Part shown: positions 1 through 6,500 of the stretch, piece after piece
Layout of the letters: every line of letters starts with the position of its first letter
Position numbering within the stretch: position 1 is the stretch's first letter
Assembly: GCA_020049615.1 (NCBI GenBank)
Contig: JAIFKN010000031.1
Coordinates: forward strand, 1-8,575
Length of the DNA stretch: 8,575 nt
Reading direction: 5' to 3'
Source: a bacterium
GTDB lineage: Bacteria > Planctomycetota > UBA11346
The notes under the pieces: generated by a model
What the model saw: the letters and a program-made list of their open reading frames with translations, nothing else
Told to the model about the DNA's origin: nothing
Database searches by the model: none
Program-made: the position numbers and the translations under genes

Positions 1-186
1 GATCGGCTCGCCGGCTAGTCTATCCCTACGGCATGGACCACAAAGAAGGTCTTGATTCGGTGGTAGTATCTTTGTCGCAGCTCGGTTTCGTCGCTGGCTC
101 CGAAACCGTGGGCGGATGGGCTTCGCCCATTCTATCCGCCCACCGCCGCTCGGCGGCAGACCCATCGCTGCGCGATGGGGTGAGGA
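1..186. other. Non-coding stretch downstream of the DUF4105 gene with clustered inverted repeats
   Basis: No supported gene. Five inverted repeats follow each other: 40-46/69-75 (7 bp, 22-nt loop), 83-90/101-108 (8 bp, 10-nt loop), 110-121/125-141 (7 outer and 5 inner bp with a 5-nt bulge), 143-147/152-156 (5 bp, 4-nt loop) and 161-168/172-179 (8 bp, 3-nt loop). The last begins 7 nt after the DUF4105 stop and could help end that transcript, but no T-tract follows any of them on the minus strand. No tRNA-like or convincing promoter pattern was seen. Confidence 0.45.
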
Positions 187-2043
187 TCAGAAGTAGGCGA
201 GGACGCGGACGGCAGCGCTGGTCGCCAGCCAGTCCCAGGTCTTGGCACGAGACACGTCGAACCCGACCGCCAGGCCGTTATGGATGGTGACCGTGCCGCG
301 CAGTCCCAGGCTCCAGTTGTCTGCCGGAAGATCGCCTACGTAGGAGGACCAGCGGGCGGCCGGGTTGAGCGCCACCGGCCCGACCCGGATCACCGCGCCG
401 AGTTCCGGCCCGAGGCCGAGGGCCACCGACGGATCGCTGTCGACCATGCGCGCATCGGCATCGACCATCGCATACCACAGGCCACCGGCTGGCAGCGTCC
501 AACTGGCGCCGACGCCGAAGTCGACGAACGCATGATGCTCGCTGTGCCCGGCCTCGCCGACGCGCATGCGCATCAGCCCGGTATCGACCTTCCACGAAGG
601 CGGGGCGAAGAAGCTGTCGCGTGGGCTGAAGCTGCGCAGGCCGATGGCGTCGAAGCGCTCCAGGGTCGGCCGTTCCTCGCCCTCGTACCACCTGCCGGTC
701 AGGCCGCAGAAGTCGATCTGCGCGCCCGGCGTATAGCCGGCTGCGGGATCGAGCAGGTCATGGTAGGCTGGGCGTATCGAGCCTTCGACGTACCCCAGGC
801 CACCACTGACGCCGCCACCAAATCCCAGGCGCAGCGAACCGTGACCCTGGTCGGGTGGGACGCCCGGCGGTTCGGTGATCGCCTCGCGGCTTGCCACCCC
901 CAGTTTCGCCCGCGTCTGCAGCAACGGCATGAAACGCGGTTGGAACTCCTCGACCGTCAGCTTCTTGCGGTTGCGCAGCGCCTGCAGGTAGTCCACCGCG
1001 AGGTCGAGTTCGTCGGCGCTGGCTGCGCTGTCGCCCTCCACCGCCGCATTGGCCGGCAACTCGCCGAGGGCGATGCGCCGGGCACGCTCGGCCCGCTCGG
1101 GCGGCAGGCGGGCGGCGCGGGCCTGCACCTTGGTCGCCAGGCTCGGCCGCCAGGCAATGCTGCTGACCAGGCCGGCATCGCTGAGGATCCGCACGGTGTC
1201 GAGGGGGATGACCCACGGCGGGGCCTGGGCATGCAGCGCCAGTTCGGGCCGCGCGGCGTCGAGCAGGTAGAGCAGGTAGTAGGCGCAGTTCTCGTCGAAG
1301 AACCAGTACTCGGAGCCGATCCCGCGCATCTCCCAGACATGCAGCAGCATGCGCCGGATGTCCTCGGGCGAGAGGGCGAGTTCGTACTCCCACACATCGC
1401 GCTGGTCGAGGTCGCTGTACTCGTTCAGCTTCTGCCAGTAGGGCAGAAGCGAATAAGCGCCAGGGTAGCCGCCCAGCAGGCCCTTGAGCGCGAACGCCAC
1501 ACCGCCGTCATCGCCGACCTGGGCGGCATAGTTGATCGCCTGGCTGGCCATGCCGGTCCTCACCCGGCTGCGGATCACCAGCAGGGTGTGGCCGAACATC
1601 GAGGCCGGCGTGTTCATGTAGGCAGTGGGGAAGGCGAGCGCCGCCGAACGCGGACCGAGGCCGGCGTAGGCGTCCTCGAACTCCTGCGAACGCGGCATGG
1701 GCAGCCGGGCGCGGTCCAGCGACAGCCGACGGATGAGGTATTCGGCCCGGGCGGGGAAGCGCTCGACGGCGTGCTTGGCGCCGGGAACCGGCTCGGCTAG
1801 CAGCGCCGCGATGGTCGCCGCCAGTTCGGCGGCGGGATCGTATTTTCCACGTGGGCTGAGGAAGAATTCGGGCGTGTCGACCAGACTGCGGCGGAAGCCG
1901 TGCCAGCCGCGTTCGACATGCAGCAGGGTCAGCCATTCACGATCCTCGGCCAGGTCCTGGGCGGCGACCTGCAGTTCGGCCACGGCGTAGGGATCGGCAG
2001 CCGATAGGCTGACGGCAAGCAGGAGCGGGACGAGGCGGCGCAT
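187..2043 (-). CDS. DUF4105 (Lnb N-terminal periplasmic) family protein with predicted outer-membrane barrel
   Basis: A 618-residue envelope protein of unknown biochemical role. Residues 1-16 form a Sec signal peptide (RR start, Leu/Ala-rich core, SLSAA then DPY). The DUF4105 core spans about 130-300, with the hallmark block AYMNTPASMFGHTLL (141-155) and the second block FFDENCAYYLLYLLD (248-262). His152 and Cys253 are the conserved His/Cys pair; by analogy with permuted papain-like folds they could be catalytic, which is inference. From about 395 to the end the protein alternates short hydrophobic and polar stretches with many Gly and aromatic residues and ends in Phe (AAVRVLAYF), typical of an outer-membrane beta-barrel. 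The start at 2043 gives a clean signal peptide, but no convincing Shine-Dalgarno precedes it. It lies about 30 bp beyond the terminator of the DUF3015 gene, so expression probably depends on readthrough. The family call is firm; the function is unknown. Confidence 0.88.
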   Translation of the reverse strand: MRRLVPLLLAVSLSAADPYAVAELQVAAQDLAEDREWLTLLHVERGWHGFRRSLVDTPEFFLSPRGKYDPAAELAATIAALLAEPVPGAKHAVERFPARAEYLIRRLSLDRARLPMPRSQEFEDAYAGLGPRSAALAFPTAYMNTPASMFGHTLLVIRSRVRTGMASQAINYAAQVGDDGGVAFALKGLLGGYPGAYSLLPYWQKLNEYSDLDQRDVWEYELALSPEDIRRMLLHVWEMRGIGSEYWFFDENCAYYLLYLLDAARPELALHAQAPPWVIPLDTVRILSDAGLVSSIAWRPSLATKVQARAARLPPERAERARRIALGELPANAAVEGDSAASADELDLAVDYLQALRNRKKLTVEEFQPRFMPLLQTRAKLGVASREAITEPPGVPPDQGHGSLRLGFGGGVSGGLGYVEGSIRPAYHDLLDPAAGYTPGAQIDFCGLTGRWYEGEERPTLERFDAIGLRSFSPRDSFFAPPSWKVDTGLMRMRVGEAGHSEHHAFVDFGVGASWTLPAGGLWYAMVDADARMVDSDPSVALGLGPELGAVIRVGPVALNPAARWSSYVGDLPADNWSLGLRGTVTIHNGLAVGFDVSRAKTWDWLATSAAVRVLAYF

Positions 2044-2072
2044 AGGCGAACGGAACCGTGCTGGCGGACGAG

Positions 2073-2110
2073 CAAAAAGAAAGGAGCCGGTGGCGGACCA
2101 CCGGCTCCTT
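2073..2110 (-). terminator. Strong intrinsic terminator after the DUF3015 gene
   Basis: A perfect 13-bp stem (2098-2110 paired with 2081-2093) closes a 4-nt loop (2094-2097). On the minus strand it is followed at once by TCTTTTTG (2080-2073). It begins 39 nt after the DUF3015 stop. A second small hairpin (2116-2121 with 2125-2130, 6 bp, 3-nt loop) lies just upstream. There is no T-tract on the plus-strand side, so it acts on minus-strand transcripts. Confidence 0.88.
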
Positions 2111-2149
2111 CAACAGCGGACAGGGTCCGCCGGCGCTGCGGAATCGGCC

Positions 2150-2608
2150 TTAGCCGACAACCTTGGCGATGTTCTCGACCACTTCGGCCGAGGTGATCTC
2201 GGGCGAGGCGTAGATGACGTCGAACTTGGACTGCAGGGTCTTGGCGAAGTCGCCACGCTGGGCAGCGGGCACGGCGATCAGCTCAGCCAGCGTCTCGATC
2301 GACTCGCCCTGGCCGGCCGCCATCTCGCGGGCCAGCTGGTCCATGTTCTCGCGGACGAAGGTCTGGACCTCGCCGTTGCCGACGATGCCGACGAAGGGCC
2401 GGGCGCCCAGGGTGCCAGTGGTGATGGCGAAGGTCTGGTTGCCGAACAGACCGTTGGTGGTGGCGGCGGCGGTCTGCGACATGAGGCCCTGCTGGCCCTC
2501 GAAGATCATGGTGCCGATGCCGATGCCGACGTTCTGACGGAGGTCGTCGGCAGCGTGGAGGCTGACCGAAGCGACGAGGGCGGCGACGGGGAGGAGGAAC
2601 TTGCGCAT
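2150..2608 (-). CDS. DUF3015 family small secreted protein
   Basis: A 152-residue exported protein of unknown function. Residues 1-19 or 1-20 are a signal peptide (MRKFLLPVAALVASVSLHA). The mature part carries the DUF3015 signature: G-x-G-x-G-T-M-I-F (28-36), GL-x-SQ (41-45), AATTNG (48-53), GNQTF (56-60) and TTGTLG (63-68). A helical C-terminal part follows. An in-frame ATG lies three codons upstream at 2617, but the Shine-Dalgarno AAAGGGA (2617-2623) overlaps that codon and sits 8 nt from the ATG at 2608, so 2608 is chosen. The mature protein has no cysteine; relatives as I recall them have Cys where this one has Ile29 and Ala69. It has its own promoter upstream and a strong terminator downstream. 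The next gene downstream encodes a DUF4105 protein, a pairing I recall from Pseudomonadota, which suggests a shared envelope role (inference). Confidence 0.87.
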   Translation of the reverse strand: MRKFLLPVAALVASVSLHAADDLRQNVGIGIGTMIFEGQQGLMSQTAAATTNGLFGNQTFAITTGTLGARPFVGIVGNGEVQTFVRENMDQLAREMAAGQGESIETLAELIAVPAAQRGDFAKTLQSKFDVIYASPEITSAEVVENIAKVVG

Positions 2609-2616
2609 GCGGATCA

Positions 2617-2623
2617 TCCCTTT
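2617..2623 (-). promoter_or_regulatory. Ribosome binding site fixing the DUF3015 start
   Basis: AAAGGGA lies 8 nt upstream of the ATG at 2608 and directly abuts the alternative ATG at 2617. Ribosome spacing therefore favours 2608, which also gives the more usual signal-peptide start MRKF. Confidence 0.6.
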
Positions 2624-2647
2624 GGGGGTGTGGGGTTTCCGCTGCGA

Positions 2648-2676
2648 GTGATAAGCCGCGGACTTGCGCAGGTCAA
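2648..2676 (-). promoter_or_regulatory. Predicted sigma70-type promoter of the DUF3015 gene
   Basis: On the minus strand, TTGACC (2676-2671, 5 of 6 to the -35 consensus) is followed after exactly 17 nt by TATCAC (2653-2648, 4 of 6 to the -10 consensus). Transcription would start near 2641, giving a leader of about 33 nt before the ATG at 2608. The spacing and position between two genes make it plausible; no experimental support. Confidence 0.55.
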
Positions 2677-2698
2677 GTGGGGCTTGTTGCGTACTTGA
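2662..2698. promoter_or_regulatory. Candidate operator: three CAAGT/ACTTG half-sites over the -35 region
   Basis: ACTTG (2662-2666), CAAGT (2674-2678) and ACTTG (2693-2697) lie in alternating orientation. The first pair forms a 17-bp dyad (7-bp gap) and the second a 26-bp dyad TCAAGT-N14-ACTTGA, with half-site centres 20 bp apart. They overlap or flank the predicted -35 box, where a repressor or activator could act. Inference only; five-base words recur by chance. Confidence 0.3.
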
Positions 2699-2716
2699 TC
2701 ACCAGACCCGGAGCCG

Positions 2717-3532
2717 TCACACACCCGCCTGGGCCAGCCAACGGCGCCCCAGCACCGCGGTATCGCCGCCAACCGCCTGCAGCAGCAGCAGGGCGCTGGT
2801 GAACAGACGAACGCAGGCGACCGCCGGGGCGGCGAGGGATGCCTGGCCGTCCACCCGTTGGCGATGCGCCTCCAGCCATCGGTCGACATTCCAGACCGCG
2901 AGATCCGGAATCGTGAGCTGGTCGTGCCAGGCCCCGCCCAACACCTGCGGCCAGGCGGCCGGTCCGCCTTCGACGGCCACCTGCCAGGCGTTGGCCCAGC
3001 GGCGGTCGGCGCCTGCTCCGATCCCGCCATCGAACACCAAGGTGAACGCGGCCTCGGCAAGATCCTGGGCGAGTTCGAGGTAGGCATCGCGCGCCGCAGC
3101 GAACGGCTCGGCACCCTGTTCCGCGAGATAGTCCGCGACGGTCAGGGCGGGCCCCGCTGTCACCTCGGGGCAGCCGTCGAGACAGGGGAAGGCAGCACCC
3201 TCGTGGATGATGCGGACCTCGCCCCCCTGCACCTCGCGGCCAAGGGGATAGAGCCTGCAGGCCAACGGCCGAGCCGCATGCACGGTGCAGCCGCGACCCG
3301 GGTCGTACTGGCTGCACGCAGGCAGACCGCGCCAGCCCGCAGCCCCGAGGCGCAACCGGGTGCCGGCGTCCTCGGTGCACTGCGCGCGGAAATCGCGGGC
3401 CGGGACGCCGCGGGCACGGGCCAGCAGGGCCAGCTCCCACGGGGTGATGCGGATGTCCTTGCCGTGGCAGCAGGTGCCGGACCGCGTGCAGGTCAGCGGG
3501 AGGACGTCAGCCAGGGCGAGGACGGTCCTCAC
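2717..3532 (-). CDS. YkgJ-like cysteine-cluster (putative Zn/Fe-chelating) protein
   Basis: A 271-residue, probably cytoplasmic protein without signal peptide or membrane segment. The first half has the YkgJ pattern: C15-x5-C21-C22 near the start, then C73, C82 and C92 in the block GCTVHAARPLACRLYPLG (81-98), which matches the family's C-x-IY-x-RP-x-x-CR-x-(Y/F)P signature. C52, C117 and C121 are additional cysteines that could join a metal site. The second half (about 130-271) is Ala/Leu-rich and looks helical, with no motif I recognise. The family is thought to bind a metal cluster, but its reaction is generally unknown. The start is a GTG overlapping the stop of the glycoside hydrolase gene (GTGA, 3529-3532), with no clear Shine-Dalgarno, so translation is probably coupled. 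It is the last gene of the four-gene run; no intrinsic terminator was seen after it. Confidence 0.85.
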   Translation of the reverse strand: MRTVLALADVLPLTCTRSGTCCHGKDIRITPWELALLARARGVPARDFRAQCTEDAGTRLRLGAAGWRGLPACSQYDPGRGCTVHAARPLACRLYPLGREVQGGEVRIIHEGAAFPCLDGCPEVTAGPALTVADYLAEQGAEPFAAARDAYLELAQDLAEAAFTLVFDGGIGAGADRRWANAWQVAVEGGPAAWPQVLGGAWHDQLTIPDLAVWNVDRWLEAHRQRVDGQASLAAPAVACVRLFTSALLLLQAVGGDTAVLGRRWLAQAGV

Positions 3533-6500
3533 GGCAGGCGGTCGAGCTTGAACACCGCGTCCGGGGATGGAGCCGCAACGGTCAGGCGGAGCCTGCCGGT
3601 GGCGTCGGCAGCCAGTTCGCGCTCGGCGACGACCTCGCCGCTGCCCGCATCATAGCGTTGGACCCGCCAGCGGCTCCCGGCCGCGACACCGTCGATCAGC
3701 GCGTCGCCGCCGTTGGCCTGGGCGCGGCGGTGGTCCTGGTCCATGCCGCGCGGCCAGACGTAGAGGCGGATGGCACGATCGGAACGCATGCCCTGCGCCA
3801 GCAGCCGCGACCCGGCCACGCGCGGCTGGATCGGCGTCCAGGCGATGCCGCGGCGCTCCTCGCCCTGCATGAACGCCGCCACCGCCTTGTACTGGCCCCA
3901 GCGGTCGGTGATGTCGAGCCACAGCCACCACCAGAAGCCGGTGTTGCCGGCGTACGGCGTGACGGCCTGCAGCCATACGCCGGTGCGCAACTCGCCGCGC
4001 AGCACCCACGGCTCGTTGTCCGACCAGTGGCCACCCCACTCGCCGAGCAGCGTCGGCCGGCGCAACTCATCGGGCGAGAAGACGCGGTTGAGGTACGAGT
4101 CGAGCGCCAGGGGGAGATCGCGACGCCCTTTCAGTCCATTGCCCAGGGTCGGATCGAAGTCCATGAAGGCGGTATAGGCATTGGAGTTGTTGAAACCCAG
4201 CCCCGGCGTGCGCCAGTGCTGCGGCGCCGCCCACGGATGGCTCCAGTGCATGGTCGTCAGGCGACCTGGGACGGGGTCGTTCTCGCGCATCCACGTCAGG
4301 CTCTTCTCCAGCCATGCCTGCAGCCCGGGGCTGAAGCCGTAATCGTTGCGCCGCGTCTCCTGGTCGAAAGTGCCGGTGAATTCCAATTCGCTGCACAGGC
4401 TCCAGGCCGCCAGGTTGCTGCACCAGCCCCAGCGGGCGAGGGTGTAGCGCAGACGCTTGGCATGCAGCTTCCATACCTCTTGGGAGCGGAACCACTCTGC
4501 GACATGTCGGCACGGACCTCCATTGAGGGCGTTGTAGGGGCTGTCCGCCCACTGCCGGTCCGCGTGCTCGCCCACCATGCCGTGGTTCATCAGTTCTACC
4601 TGGACATAGATGCGGTTGGCCGCGGCCAGTTCCATCACCCGGTCCATGCGCGCGGCGTTGGCCTGGCTGAACCAGGTCAGCCCGCCGTAGTCGTCCCAGT
4701 CGCGCCGCCATTCCAGGCCGCACCACCACGGGCTCATCCACACCCGCGCCCAGTCCATGCCGTTGGCGCGCATCAACGGGAACCAGCGCTCGTAGGCCCG
4801 GGTGCCCAGGCGCTGCCAGTCGATCGAGTTCCAGCCGCGGATGGCGGCCGGCTCCTCGGACACGGGGGTCAGGGCGCGTTCGCGGGCGAGGTCGCCATCC
4901 TGGCGCTCGTCGCCCGGGGAGCGCAGGTTGATGCCGATGGGATACCAGAAGCGCCCGTCGGCATCGGCGAACCACCGCGGGTCCGCCGCATCGAGGCCCA
5001 CCGTCGGCATGCCACCTTCCTCGGTCGAGATGGTGGCGGTGCGCCAGTCGCTCTCGCAGTTCTGCCACGTGTCGCGCACTTTGATCCGGGCGACCAGTCG
5101 CCAGCGCCACGCACCCGGCGTGGGTGGCGTCCAGCGCCAGCGCCACGAGCCCGAGCCGGCGGCGACGACCCGCTCGGCCTTGCCGTCGAAATCGAGGCGT
5201 TGCGGCTCGAACCAGTAGGCCGGATGCCGGCGGCGCTGCCCGTCCGGGCCCTCGATCTCGCCGATCACATCGGCGTAATCGGGATCATAGGGGTTCTGCG
5301 TCTGCTGGCTGAGATCGAACGACGCGGTGATGGGCTGCCAGCGGGCCAACGCCGCCGGACCGGGAACGAGATCCCGGATCGTCAGCGTCGAACTGGCCAC
5401 CTCGGTCGCCCAGCCCAGCCGACGCAGCCGGTCGAGGCGCAGGCGGGCCTGGCCGGCCGCCCCACGGACGTAGGCGACCACGCCGAAGGCGCGGATGCGG
5501 CGGCGCAGGTCGGCGCTCCACTGCGCCTCGCCGGCGGCGCAGGCCCAGCCGGTGGTGGCGTCGAGCCCGAGGGTCTGCCAGCCGCCGTCGCCGGGGATGA
5601 CGCCGAGGCGCTGCTGCCACCAGCGGTGGTGATGGTCGGTCGCCCAGGCGTAGAGGGTGGCCTCGCCGCCGCCGTCGAGGGCGGCATCGAGTTCGAGACG
5701 ATCGAGGTTGAACAGGTTGATGTCGAGGGCGACCTGCGCCCCGGCCAGGCGCACCCCGTCGCCGGGCGCGACGGGCACGGTGATGCAGCCGCTGCCATCG
5801 CTGCCGTTCGGATCGCGCTGCACCGGACCGAACAGCGGCGGCGGTCCCTGGCTCCAGCCGCCAGCCTGGTCGGCGAAGGAGAACCAGGTCCCCTGCGGAT
5901 CGGTACGGGCGAAGGACACCAGCTGCGCATGCCGGGCGAGCAGCGGCCGGCGGTCGTAGCGGGCGACCATCTGGGCGAGATCGCTGGCAAGGGTCTGCAG
6001 CCGCTGCCGCTGCCCATCGTCGTTGGCCGAGCGCACTGCGCCGAGGCTCCACATCGCCAGCGACGGCGCGGCGCGGCTGCGCGCCAGCACGACGCGAGCC
6101 TGGGCCCGCCAGGCCTTCCATGGGGCCTCGCTGGCCCACAGGTCGCGCGGCGCGTGCCACGGCCCCTCGCCACCGGTCCAGGGCGAGAGGCCGAAACGGA
6201 ACGGCCCCTGCTCGTCGGCCAAGCCGGCCGGCAGCAGGTCGATCGCCTCGACTCCGACGACCAGGGCGCGATCCAGCGCGGCGGCCTGCGGCCACGAGAC
6301 CGAGTCCGGACCACGGAACCCGGTCCAGCCCTGGCGCCAGGCGAGGACCGGGGCGAGAGCCTTCGGCACCTCGCGCTGGCCGAGACGGCGCCAGGAGCCG
6401 TCGACCAGCGCGCACGCCATCCCGGACCAGGCCTCGGCCTGCGGTAGGGGCAGGACGCCGACGGCCATGCCAGCAGCGGCCTCGTGGACCGAGACGGCGT

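Noticed and set aside
33..290. An 85-residue plus-strand open frame at the left edge
   Set aside because: No Shine-Dalgarno, runs through the inverted repeats and into the end of the DUF4105 gene antisense, with no recognisable sequence features.
280..1800. A 506-residue plus-strand open frame opposite the DUF4105 gene
   Set aside because: No motif or start signal; composition typical of a shadow frame in GC-rich DNA. The DUF4105 frame on the other strand has family motifs.
2090..2698. A 202-residue plus-strand frame opposite the DUF3015 gene
   Set aside because: It begins within the terminator hairpin and is antisense to a gene with a promoter, ribosome site and family motifs.
3658..6447. 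A 929-residue plus-strand open frame opposite the hydrolase gene
   Set aside because: It is antisense to a gene with clear domains, has Arg/Ala/Pro/Gly-rich composition without any domain, and long antisense frames are expected at this GC content.
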